From Rikenellaceae bacterium (lineage in GTDB: Bacteria > Bacteroidota > Bacteroidia > Bacteroidales > Rikenellaceae): a stretch of DNA of 64,000 bases. Every line of letters begins with the position of its first letter. The first letter of the stretch is position 1. Location of the stretch: NCBI GenBank assembly GCA_015059805.1, contig SUZO01000003.1, positions 81,916 through 145,915 on the forward strand, in the 5' to 3' direction. The translations under genes were made by a program, and so were the position numbers. Under the pieces are notes generated by a model. The model worked only from the letters and a program-made list of their open reading frames with translations, had not been told where the DNA came from and searched no databases. Of this stretch, positions 25,413 through 33,791 are shown piece by piece.

Positions 25413-27371
25413 ATGGTAAGTTTTTTTGTTTATATACTATCTCTAATTGCGCTAACAGGTTGTAATGCCTCTTTGCACTCTGAGCAGATTGAGCAGGTTG
25501 AGCATGAGCAGGACTATGCTGCGTTGGTAGAGTTTTACAACGCTATGGGTGGTGAGGAGTGGATTAACAGTACAAATTGGTGCTCTGACCTGCCATTAGA
25601 GCAGTGGTATGGGGTCTATACGCATCAGGGAAGGGTATATGCAATAGATCTTGCTGCAAATAATTTGAGTGGGAATTTGCCCCGCTCAATCGCTTCGTTA
25701 TCCGAGTTAAAGTATCTTAATTTAGCATCAAATAGTATCAGTGGCTCAATACCTCAGAGTTATGGTGGGCTATCAAATTTGGTGCGTCTGTCGTTATATA
25801 ACAACAGAATGTCGGGAGATATTCCAGCTGCATTGAACAAAATTGACGGTTGGCGGTATAATTGGGGCTATGCTGTGTATGGTAATCGTTACAATAGGTT
25901 TAACCTCTATGATTGCGGTATTAAAGCCCCTGAGCTTGAGCTTGCGAGCCTCTCTGGCGAGGTTATTCAGCTGGATGAGGCTGCCTATGCGAGGAGTAGG
26001 TATACAATTCTGTTCCAATTCTCAGACAAGTATTTAGACTTTATTCCCACTCTGAAGGCTCTATATGAGAAGTATCACCCATTTGGGCTGGAGATTATCA
26101 GCTGGTGTAATCAGTGTGACAATATTGCCGATATTATTGCTCAGCAGGGGATAGAGTGGAGCGTTGCTCTGGTTTCGGAGGAGCAGCCACTGAGTAGATA
26201 TAACGATTTGTACTATCCCGTGGGGTTGTATCCTACAGTGACCATGTTTGACAGTGAGGCAAATTTAGTCTTTAGCGATACGGTTGAGAGCCGTGGTAAT
26301 ATTGTGTCGGTGTTAGACGAGCGGTTTGCTGATATTGTCAATCCTGACCTCTATACCTCTACGGACTACTCTGCTGATGGGGCGGTGACGATGCTGCAGC
26401 AGGCTGTAGAGGGTCAGGGTATTGATATAGTGCTTATGGGCGATGGATTTTCTGACCGCATGGTGGCAGATGGACGTTATCAAGAGGTGATGATACGGTG
26501 CATGGAGGCGATGTTTAGCGAGGCCCCATTTTCCCATTTCCGAGAGCTATTTAATATATATATGGTGACAGCGGTCTCGGCAAATGAGTGCTTTGAGTAT
26601 AATTCTACCACAGCCTTGAGGTGCAAGTTTGGCGAGGGTACGTTGATTAGTGGCGATAATGAGCGATGCTTTGATTATGTGGCGGATATTGTGACAGAGG
26701 AGCAACTTGACGATACGCTGATAGTGGTAGTGCTCAATAGCGATAAATATGCCGGCACAACCTATATGTACCATCCTCGTGCTGGGGTCTTTGGCTCAGG
26801 TGCATCAATAGCCTACGTGCCACTAACTACAGAGAACGAGATATTTAGGACTTTAGTCTGCCATGAGGCTGTGGGGCATGGATTTGCAAAGTTGGATGAC
26901 GAATATATCCTTGAAGGTATGGGGACAATGCCTGCAGATAATAGAGGTTATCGCGCCAAGCGAGAGGCTTTTGGATGGCTAAAAAATACAGATGTCTACC
27001 ATAGCCATAATTTCGTAAAATGGTCGCACTTTCTCTCACTACAGCGCTATATAGGTGCTGGAGTTGGTGTGTTTGAGGGTGCAGCATCCTATGCGTCAGG
27101 TGTGTATAGACCAACTGAGCAGAGTATCATGAATCAGAATATTGATGGATTCAACCCTCCCTCCCGCGAAGCTATATATCAACGAATCCATAGCTTAGCT
27201 TATGGAAATCAGTGGAGTTATGATTTTGAGAAATTCAAAGAGTACGATTTTGTAAATTTACTGCCAAATATAGCCCCTAAAATGTCGTTAAACTCTGAAA
27301 TACAATCTTTTACCCCTACTCATTCGCCGATAATTCAAAATAACAGATGTCTGTATAAGCAAAATAAATAA
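25413..27371 (+). CDS. LRR - thioredoxin-like - M64 (IgA peptidase-type) metallopeptidase lipoprotein
   Basis: A 652-residue exported protein. Signal peptide with lipobox LTGC (Cys17). Residues about 30-150 are leucine-rich repeats of the LSGNLP/ISGSIP type; about 165-305 look like a thioredoxin/TlpA-type fold (YTILFQFSDKYLDF...ISWCNQCDNIADI...GLYPTVTMFDS) with a CxxC in WCNQC; from about 325 comes peptidase family M64 (VLMGDGFSDR) with the zinc site HEAVGHGFAKLDDEY at about 484-498. M64 was defined on an IgA-cleaving enzyme of a Clostridium, but substrate here is unknown. The three-part fusion is unusual. The C-terminal 40 residues look disordered and there is no sorting domain. Confidence 0.83.
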   Translation: MVSFFVYILSLIALTGCNASLHSEQIEQVEHEQDYAALVEFYNAMGGEEWINSTNWCSDLPLEQWYGVYTHQGRVYAIDLAANNLSGNLPRSIASLSELKYLNLASNSISGSIPQSYGGLSNLVRLSLYNNRMSGDIPAALNKIDGWRYNWGYAVYGNRYNRFNLYDCGIKAPELELASLSGEVIQLDEAAYARSRYTILFQFSDKYLDFIPTLKALYEKYHPFGLEIISWCNQCDNIADIIAQQGIEWSVALVSEEQPLSRYNDLYYPVGLYPTVTMFDSEANLVFSDTVESRGNIVSVLDERFADIVNPDLYTSTDYSADGAVTMLQQAVEGQGIDIVLMGDGFSDRMVADGRYQEVMIRCMEAMFSEAPFSHFRELFNIYMVTAVSANECFEYNSTTALRCKFGEGTLISGDNERCFDYVADIVTEEQLDDTLIVVVLNSDKYAGTTYMYHPRAGVFGSGASIAYVPLTTENEIFRTLVCHEAVGHGFAKLDDEYILEGMGTMPADNRGYRAKREAFGWLKNTDVYHSHNFVKWSHFLSLQRYIGAGVGVFEGAASYASGVYRPTEQSIMNQNIDGFNPPSREAIYQRIHSLAYGNQWSYDFEKFKEYDFVNLLPNIAPKMSLNSEIQSFTPTHSPIIQNNRCLYKQNK

Positions 27372-27398
27372 GTTTTTAATTAAATTTATTTCTATTTT

Positions 27399-27432
27399 TT
27401 TGAACAACGGTAGGAAAATTTTACTACTTTTG
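27399..27432 (+). promoter_or_regulatory. Promoter of the cold-shock gene
   Basis: TTTG at 27399-27402, 22-bp spacer, TACTTTTG at 27425-27432; ATG 27456 follows within a 5' leader of about 20 nt. Confidence 0.65.
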
Positions 27433-27455
27433 CTCTCCGAAACAGAACACACGCA

Positions 27456-27662
27456 ATGATTATGAATGGTAGAGTAAAATGGTTTGATGCCAAAAAGGGT
27501 TTTGGTTTTATTATTTGCGAGGATGGCAAAGAGGTATTTGTTCACTTCTCAGGAATCGTAAAAGAGGGCTTTAAGTCTTTGGTTGAGGGACAGAATGTTC
27601 AGTTTGAGATTGAGGCTGTAGAGCGAGGTGAGCAGGCGATAAATGTTACAGTTGTAGAGTAG
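27456..27662 (+). CDS. Cold-shock domain protein (CspA family)
   Basis: A 68-residue single CSD protein binding single-stranded nucleic acids and melting RNA structure. RNP1 is KGFGFI and RNP2 is VFVHF, with the N-terminal [11 protein letters not shown] typical of the family. ATG 27456 is followed by a second ATG two codons on; either may be used. It is monocistronic. An unusually long hairpin lies 65 bp downstream (27728-27774). Confidence 0.94.
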   Translation: MIMNGRVKWFDAKKGFGFIICEDGKEVFVHFSGIVKEGFKSLVEGQNVQFEIEAVERGEQAINVTVVE

Positions 27663-27727
27663 CCGGACATTCTCACAAGGTCAAACTGAGGTTGTGTATT
27701 GATACATGCACTAACCCAATAGCTCTT

Positions 27728-27774
27728 TAGGCGCGACATGGTCTAAACAATAGGTTTAGACTATGTCGCGCCTA
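27728..27774. other. 21-bp near-perfect hairpin after the cold-shock gene
   Basis: Arms 27728-27748 and 27754-27774 pair over 21 positions with one G-T, loop of 5 nt. No T-run follows, so it is not a classical terminator. Confidence 0.75.
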
Positions 27775-27787
27775 TTACTTTGATCTA

Positions 27788-27833
27788 TAAAAAAGGCTAC
27801 CGTGGAGATACTTACTCAGTACTCCACGGTAGC
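27788..27833 (-). terminator. Terminator of the transglutaminase-like gene
   Basis: Minus strand: stem GCTACCGTGGAG / CTCCACGGTAGC (27796-27807 with 27822-27833) followed by TTTTTT. Confidence 0.87.
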
Positions 27834-27866
27834 GTAAAGGATATAGATATCTATTGATTATCTCCC

Positions 27867-29342
27867 TTATTGAAGAAGTGTTAGTTCTGCCTCGTTGTTA
27901 TTCATGTTTGGCATTGTAAGACCGATGTTTGCGCCTATGTATGTCGGGTCACAAACAGTGTACTTCTTCTCGCCCACGTTGAAATAGTCGCCATAAGGAC
28001 CATTTTTGAAGCAAACTGCTGTAGCTAAGTGACCTGGGTAGTAGACAAGTGCCACATCTAAGCCCATAAGCTCGCGCACCAGAATTGAGTAGAGGATAGA
28101 GCGGTCCTCGCAGTCGCAGTATGGATAGAAGAGGGACTCATCGCCAAATAGAGGGCGCTCGTAACCAAACTGCTGATTGTCGGTCTGATACTTAAAGCCT
28201 GTCTGAACAAAGTTAATCAGGATATTTGCAGCTGTAGCCTCATCCTTTCCCTCAATAGCCTTACGAAGTGTAGGGTAGAGCTTGTTCTTTGCCTCTTTGC
28301 TAAGTGAAGAGTAGGAGAGTACATCCCACGATGTACGCGGAAAGGCGTTGTAGAAGTCAATCAGGTTCTTATTTGCCGCAAAGGTTATCGCAGCGTCTGG
28401 ATACTTCATAGATTTATGTGTACGCTCTACGCTTGCAACAAATGGGAAGAGAGGCTGCTCGTTCATGTTGATACTAAAGCCCTGCTCACCTGGGAATGCT
28501 GCATGGCAGAGGTAGATGCTGCTTCCGGTAAAATCCTCGTCAAGTAGGTAGTAGGACACTCCGTCAAGCTTGTAGTTTGGAGCTTTGTAGATAATTGACT
28601 CTGAAGGGAAGAGCAGATAAATCTTGTTGTTGCTACGTGCCAGACGAATCTTGTAGCCCGCCTGGGTCATAAGATATGCCTGCAACATCTTGGTGTTATT
28701 TGTGTGCTTAGCCTCGCAGAACTCCTCTGATACAGCCTTAGTGAAGAGGTAGTATCCCCAATCGCAAAGACGTAGGGTGTCGCGTGTTGCGATACAGTCT
28801 GCAAGCATAAGCTCGTATCTGCCATCGGCAAGCTTTTTCCAAGCATTTGATACACTCTGCTCTGAGGCATCAGCTACATTTACCTCGCCAGTGCCTGGTC
28901 TGAGGCGGATGTTGCGAGTTGTGCCGTAGAACTGAACAGGCATCTTGAGAATCAGTGGCTCATCCTCAGGAGTAACCTCTGGAATATCAATCTTAGGCAT
29001 CTTTGGCACTACAGGCTTAGGCATAGGCTTCAGACCACCAAAGACCAAAGGTTTTGGAGAGATAGGCTTGTCAGCTATGCGCGGTGGAGCTACAGGCTGC
29101 ACTGGCGGGTCAATCTTTGGAGGGGTAATGGCAGGCTTAAGTTCGCACTGCTTCCATGCCTCCTTAAGAAACTCGGCATACTCTGCATTTGCTTTGGCGC
29201 GAAAATCTTTGTACTCATCTATAGCTTGCTGCTTAAACTGCTTCATCTCAGCCATAGCCTGACGGCGAAACTCCTCCATGCTCTGCGCAGAAACCGTTGC
29301 GGCAATGGCTACTGCTGAAATGGTTAGTAGAAAACGTTTCAT
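27867..29342 (-). CDS. Secreted protein with C-terminal transglutaminase-like domain
   Basis: A 491-residue protein with a signal peptide (MKRFLLTISAVAIAATVSAQ), a charged helical stretch (residues 20-65), a Pro-rich linker (about 70-130) and a globular part. The C-terminal region carries a Cys-His-Asp arrangement of the transglutaminase-like superfamily: YCDCEDRSILYSIL, then PGHLATAV, then VCDPTYIGANIG. Bacterial members are usually proteases or peptidoglycan/peptide-processing enzymes and not cross-linkers. It belongs to a run of three secreted-protein genes on this strand but has its own terminator. Function beyond the fold is unknown. Confidence 0.72.
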   Translation of the reverse strand: MKRFLLTISAVAIAATVSAQSMEEFRRQAMAEMKQFKQQAIDEYKDFRAKANAEYAEFLKEAWKQCELKPAITPPKIDPPVQPVAPPRIADKPISPKPLVFGGLKPMPKPVVPKMPKIDIPEVTPEDEPLILKMPVQFYGTTRNIRLRPGTGEVNVADASEQSVSNAWKKLADGRYELMLADCIATRDTLRLCDWGYYLFTKAVSEEFCEAKHTNNTKMLQAYLMTQAGYKIRLARSNNKIYLLFPSESIIYKAPNYKLDGVSYYLLDEDFTGSSIYLCHAAFPGEQGFSINMNEQPLFPFVASVERTHKSMKYPDAAITFAANKNLIDFYNAFPRTSWDVLSYSSLSKEAKNKLYPTLRKAIEGKDEATAANILINFVQTGFKYQTDNQQFGYERPLFGDESLFYPYCDCEDRSILYSILVRELMGLDVALVYYPGHLATAVCFKNGPYGDYFNVGEKKYTVCDPTYIGANIGLTMPNMNNNEAELTLLQ

Positions 29343-29420
29343 AGTTTAAGATCTGTTCTGGATATTAGTTGTTAGCGCTTTTAATGATATTTGGAACACG
29401 TTTAAGCTCGCCTTCCTTAA

Positions 29421-29456
29421 GAAAAACCGCCGACCGCACTATGTGAGGTCAGCGGT
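29421..29456 (-). terminator. Terminator of the 29481 gene
   Basis: Minus strand: stem ACCGCTGACC / GGTCGGCGGT with an 11-nt loop, followed by TTTTT. Confidence 0.83.
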
Positions 29457-29480
29457 AGATAATTGTCAGGTAGGCGCTTA

Positions 29481-30074
29481 CTATTTTGTCAGCTCGTCAA
29501 TAGCCTTATCAAGAGCCTCACGAGCAGCCTCCTCAAGCATATTCATAACACCGTTGTAGTTGTATGCAAGCATCATACGAACCTCAACGTTCTTAGTCTT
29601 AGGGAGCTCACGGTATACAGAGACAATCTTAATACCACGTGGCAGACGGTTTGAGATAATCTCCTTACTCTTGCTCACTACCATATCCTTAGATACAGCC
29701 TTATCAAGAGACTTCTGCTCAGAGCCGAGCTTCTCCTCAATAATCTTGGTAATCTCAGACTCAAGCTGGTCAATAGCGTTAGACTTTACGCCGCGCATAG
29801 TTGCGAGCTGAGCAGCCTTGAAGGTCTGAGCAACAGCTGTTGAAGAACCGAAGATGTAGAGTGGCTCACCATCGTTGTTTACCTTCTTAGTGTACTCCTT
29901 CTGCATCAAAATCTGCTCTGCAATAGTCAAGTCACCTGGAGCTGACTTCCAACCCTCTGCATTCCAAGTAGCAACCTCTGCCTTTACAGCCTTGAGCTGC
30001 TTCTTTGTTGGCTGTGCATTAACTGCTGAAATACCTACGATTGCTGCGAGCAATACTACTAAAATCTTCTTCAT
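29481..30074 (-). CDS. Secreted protein, paralog of the 30191 gene, unknown function
   Basis: A 197-residue protein with a cleavable signal peptide (MKKILVVLLAAIVGISAVNAQ). The mature start TKKQLKAVKAEVATWNAEGWKSAPGDLTIAEQ parallels that of the neighbouring 158-residue product: K-LK-VK-E, EGW, then IEEQ and a later G-P-YI. The rest is alpha/beta with long charged helices, ending in an amphipathic helix; the layout recalls LPP20-like proteins, which I cannot confirm. Flanked by a terminator downstream and a weak palindrome upstream. Confidence 0.68.
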   Translation of the reverse strand: MKKILVVLLAAIVGISAVNAQPTKKQLKAVKAEVATWNAEGWKSAPGDLTIAEQILMQKEYTKKVNNDGEPLYIFGSSTAVAQTFKAAQLATMRGVKSNAIDQLESEITKIIEEKLGSEQKSLDKAVSKDMVVSKSKEIISNRLPRGIKIVSVYRELPKTKNVEVRMMLAYNYNGVMNMLEEAAREALDKAIDELTK

Positions 30075-30190
30075 AACAATAAAAATTTAATGGTTTAACT
30101 TCTATTTTCTCTTGTTTTATCTTCTCTGTTTACTATATAGAGGATGATGCTAAAAAAATATTGCAAAAAATGTAAAGTTTTTTTTACATT

Positions 30191-30667
30191 TTAATTTGCA
30201 CTGCTATTTTCGCCCTCCTCTTTAGAGATAGAAATATCACTAATTTTGAATGCGCAGGTTAGTTTTACCTCGACTTTTCCTCTGCTATTGCGTTGTAACT
30301 TCACAAGTGTGATGCATCTGCCTAAGGCGACCTTCATCCCATTTTGCCCCTTTGTACTAACCTTTGCAGCCTCCGCTTTGATGGTATGGTAAGCCATAGA
30401 GGTGGCAACATTCTCAGTCATGCCAGCATTGGTGGCTGTAACTATTATATATATAGGTGCGCCATCCTTATCCTTAGCAGCTGTAAACTCCTTAACCTTC
30501 ATTACCTGCTCCTCAATGCTGTTGGTGCCAAATGATGGTTGCCAGCCCTCTGACTGCAATACTTTAATCTCCTGCTTAACCTGCTTAAGAGTCTGCTTAT
30601 CTATCTGAGCAGTGAGGGTTGCAAGTGTCAAAAAGGTGAAAAATATCAGCGTAACAAATCGTTTCAT
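30191..30667 (-). CDS. Secreted protein, paralog of the 29481 gene, unknown function
   Basis: A 158-residue protein with signal peptide (MKRFVTLIFFTFLTLATLTAQ). It shares with the 197-residue neighbour the pattern DKQTLKQVKQEIKVLQSEGW...IEEQVMKVKEFT...DGAPIYI, and lacks that protein's C-terminal 40 residues. Tandem paralogs on one strand suggest local duplication. A palindrome AAAATGTAAA / TTTACATTTT (about 30168-30188) lies after its stop. Confidence 0.66.
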   Translation of the reverse strand: MKRFVTLIFFTFLTLATLTAQIDKQTLKQVKQEIKVLQSEGWQPSFGTNSIEEQVMKVKEFTAAKDKDGAPIYIIVTATNAGMTENVATSMAYHTIKAEAAKVSTKGQNGMKVALGRCITLVKLQRNSRGKVEVKLTCAFKISDISISKEEGENSSAN

Positions 30668-30970
30668 AATACAAATGTATGTAAAATATTATAAAAATCA
30701 AATAATTTCAGTAAAATTGTGCAATAGCGCTGATGTGTCGGTTGTTGCATCACCAGTAATGTAAATCACCAAACTTTGAGTGGATTGTTTGTTTTAGTAT
30801 CTTATGGAGTTAGAGTTGAAATAAAGTGTTGTATACGACATAATTATATCGTTAGGTGAGATGGAATAGTAGTGTAATAATTGATCCTCATTGCTTTTGT
30901 GCGAGGACAAAAGGTGCTCGATTTCGTCTTATTAAAAATAATTTTAAGAATAACAGAAAACCTAAAAACA
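30668..30970. other. Intergenic region before the GH78 gene
   Basis: About 300 bp of AT-rich DNA between the divergent 30191 and rhamnosidase genes. I see no confident promoter of the TAnnTTTG type; a TTGCTTTTG near 30890 is a weak candidate. No gene or RNA is evident. Confidence 0.5.
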
Positions 30971-33655
30971 ATGAAAAGAGTCTTATTATTTTTGGCAATG
31001 CTGTTGCCATTTGCAGCTTGGGCGCAGGTAGAGGTTACTACTATGCGTACCAATGGTCTACAACACCCTATGGGCATCTCTTCTGTTGATGCTCCTGTTT
31101 TGAGTTGGATTGTTACTTCGCAGAGTGATAATGCTCTACAGAGTGCCTATGAGGTCACTGTCACCTCTAAGGGACGCAGAGTGTGGAGTAGTGGTAAGGT
31201 CATCTCTGATAACTCTGTAGCAGTAAAGTACGAGGGCGAGCTAAAGGCAGATAGTCGCTATGATTGGACAGTGAGGGTGTGGGATAATAAGGGTAATGTC
31301 AGCAAGCGTGCCGCGTCATATTGGCATACAGGCATTGCTCCAAAGGATTGGAGTGCAAAGTGGATTGGTGTTGCCAGCCAGCAGCCTACGCCTATATATC
31401 TTCGTGGTGAGGGTGTGTTGAACAAGAAGATTCGTCGTGCTACGGCGTATATCTCTGCACACGGTATCTACGAGGCATTTATCAATGGTGTACGCGTGGG
31501 AGATAAGCAGCTAACCCCTGGCTGGACTTCGTACAATAAGCATATTCAGTATCAAGCCTTTGATGTGACAGCGCTCCTTCGTAGTGGAAAAAATGCTATT
31601 GCGGCTGTTGTGACTCCAGGTTGGTACTCTGGTGGTATGAACTGGGGAAGGGTTGATAAACGATTCTACTATAATCGCGATGTGGCACTGCTTATGCAGG
31701 TTAATGTTGAGTATACTGATGGCTCAAAGGCTACTATTGTAAAGACAGATGAGAACTGGAAAATAGCCAGCACAGATGTTAAAGCCGAGGGTATTACCTT
31801 CGCAAATATCTATGATGGTCAGACTATCGACGCTCGCATGCGTGATAACAATTGGAAGATAGCAGCTGTTAAGAATGGCTGGAAGGCGGCTGAGGCTCTG
31901 AACTTCGGTACAGAGAATGTTATTGAGACACTCAACGAGCCAGTGATTAAGAATACACCTATAAAGGCTGTTAAGTATATCGTTACACCTAAGGGTGAGA
32001 AGGTTATTGACTTTGGTCAGAATATTGTCGGCTGGGAGCGCGTACAACTTAAGGGTAAGAGTGGCGATGTAGTGAAGATTTCGCACGCCGAGGTGCTTGA
32101 TAAGCACGGCAACTTCTACACTGTAAACCTTCGTCGCGCAAAGGCTACAAGTACATATATTTTGAGCGGTGGAGAGGATACTTTTGAGCCTAACCATACC
32201 TTCTACGGCTTTAGATATATCCGCGTAGAGGGTGTAGAGGGCGACCTTAACCTTGCAGACTATCAGGCTATACCTGTCTGGTCGGGCTTTGATAATGTAG
32301 GTAGCTTTGAGTGCTCAAATCCTATTATCAACCAGCTCCAGAGTAATATCTGGTGGGGCTTCCACGACAACTTTGTAGATGTGCCTACAGACTGTCCACA
32401 GCGTGACGAGCGACTTGGCTGGACGGGCGATGCACAGGTATTCTTCCGCACAGCATCATTCCTCGGTCGCGTAGATACATTCTTCCGTAAGTGGCTTGCA
32501 GACCTTGCTGTAGACCAGCGTGCTGATGGTGGTGTGCCAAGGGTTATTCCTGATACTTTCCCATATTCAAATAGCAGCGTAGGTGCTGTGGGTTGGGCAG
32601 ATGCAGCAACTATTATTCCTTGGTTGCACTATCAGGCTTATGGAGATATCTCTGTACTTGAGGCGCAGTATGATAGTATGAAGGCATGGGTAGACTATCA
32701 GGTTGCACATAGCACAAATTGGCTGTGGAACGATAACTTTGGTAACCACTATGGTGACTGGTTGTTCTGGACAAAGAATAACGATAAAGATGGTCAGTCG
32801 GCTGTGACAAATAAGTTCTTGCTCTGCCAGTGCTTCTTCGTTGGCTCTGCAGATATTATGTATAACACTGCAAAGCTTTTAGGTAAGGCGGAGGATGTGG
32901 CATATTATGGCGATGTGGCAGCAAAGGCTCGTAAGGCATTTATGGATGAGTATGTATCTCCAAATGGTCTTGTTTCGTCTGACACTCAGACCGCATATGT
33001 GCTTGCTCTGCACTTCAATATTCTGCCTGAGAACCTTCGTGCGCAGGCTGTTGAGCGTCTTGCCAAGAATATTGCCCGCTATAAGAACCATATCACAACT
33101 GGCTTCCTCGGCACTCCTCATATCTGCAATGTGCTGACCGATAACGGCAGAAGCGATGTGGCATATAAGTTGCTGCTGCAGGATACTTGCCCAAGCTGGA
33201 TCTATCCAGTGAAGATGGGTGCTACAACTATCTGGGAGCGTTGGGATAGTATGCTTAAGGATGGGTCTATTCCAAATAACGGTATGAACTCGTTCAACCA
33301 CTACTCTTATGGCGCTATTGGCGACTGGCTGTATCGTAGCGCGGTGGGTATCCGCGAGAGTGCAGCTGGCTATAAGAGTATTACCATTTGCCCACATACT
33401 GGTGGCGACTTTGAGTATATGAAGGCTCGCACACAGACCCCTTATGGCGATGTAGCTGCTGGTTGGACCGCTAAGGAGAATACTCTCAAGAGCCTTGATG
33501 TTGAGATTCCGTTCAACACCACAGCCACTGTTAAGGTCCCTGCCCCAAGTAAGGAGACAGTAAGCTGCTCGGCAGACGTACAACCAACGGATTATGCTGA
33601 CGGCTACGCGATATTCAATATCGGAAGTGGTAAGTATAGTTTCACTGTTAAGTAA
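30971..33655 (+). CDS. Alpha-L-rhamnosidase, GH78
   Basis: An 894-residue secreted enzyme releasing L-rhamnose from plant or bacterial glycans. ATG 30971 gives a signal peptide (MKRVLLFLAMLLPFAAWAQ); a frame from 30881 would add 30 residues before it. Order: N-terminal immunoglobulin/beta-sandwich domain (APVLSWIVTSQSDNALQSAY), sugar-binding domain (WIGVASQ...ATAYISAHGIYEAFINGVRVG), then the (alpha/alpha)6 barrel with the GH78 catalytic stretch DVPTDCPQRDERLGWTGDAQVF and a C-terminal beta domain. Inverting mechanism with Glu. RhaD is encoded 27 kb away, consistent with rhamnose use. Confidence 0.93.
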   Translation: MKRVLLFLAMLLPFAAWAQVEVTTMRTNGLQHPMGISSVDAPVLSWIVTSQSDNALQSAYEVTVTSKGRRVWSSGKVISDNSVAVKYEGELKADSRYDWTVRVWDNKGNVSKRAASYWHTGIAPKDWSAKWIGVASQQPTPIYLRGEGVLNKKIRRATAYISAHGIYEAFINGVRVGDKQLTPGWTSYNKHIQYQAFDVTALLRSGKNAIAAVVTPGWYSGGMNWGRVDKRFYYNRDVALLMQVNVEYTDGSKATIVKTDENWKIASTDVKAEGITFANIYDGQTIDARMRDNNWKIAAVKNGWKAAEALNFGTENVIETLNEPVIKNTPIKAVKYIVTPKGEKVIDFGQNIVGWERVQLKGKSGDVVKISHAEVLDKHGNFYTVNLRRAKATSTYILSGGEDTFEPNHTFYGFRYIRVEGVEGDLNLADYQAIPVWSGFDNVGSFECSNPIINQLQSNIWWGFHDNFVDVPTDCPQRDERLGWTGDAQVFFRTASFLGRVDTFFRKWLADLAVDQRADGGVPRVIPDTFPYSNSSVGAVGWADAATIIPWLHYQAYGDISVLEAQYDSMKAWVDYQVAHSTNWLWNDNFGNHYGDWLFWTKNNDKDGQSAVTNKFLLCQCFFVGSADIMYNTAKLLGKAEDVAYYGDVAAKARKAFMDEYVSPNGLVSSDTQTAYVLALHFNILPENLRAQAVERLAKNIARYKNHITTGFLGTPHICNVLTDNGRSDVAYKLLLQDTCPSWIYPVKMGATTIWERWDSMLKDGSIPNNGMNSFNHYSYGAIGDWLYRSAVGIRESAAGYKSITICPHTGGDFEYMKARTQTPYGDVAAGWTAKENTLKSLDVEIPFNTTATVKVPAPSKETVSCSADVQPTDYADGYAIFNIGSGKYSFTVK

Positions 33656-33694
33656 AAAATTAGGAGCTTGAGAAATCAAGCTCCTAAATTTTTG
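33654..33694. terminator. Terminator after GH78 (bidirectional)
   Basis: Twelve-bp stem TTAGGAGCTTGA / TCAAGCTCCTAA with a GAAA loop, A-run before and T-run after. Confidence 0.92.
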
Positions 33695-33791
33695 CCATTG
33701 GCTTTTTTGTGGTATTTGCTACGCAAATTTATATATGTCGGCTTAGCCGACACCTCTATAAGGCTAACGGCTAATGGCTAATAGACAACAG

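Noticed and set aside
30881..30970. Longer N-terminus of the GH78 protein starting at 30881
   Set aside because: Would place 30 residues before a clear signal peptide at 30971.
32879..33679. Minus-strand frame of 266 codons opposite the GH78 gene
   Set aside because: Shadow of a well-supported rhamnosidase.
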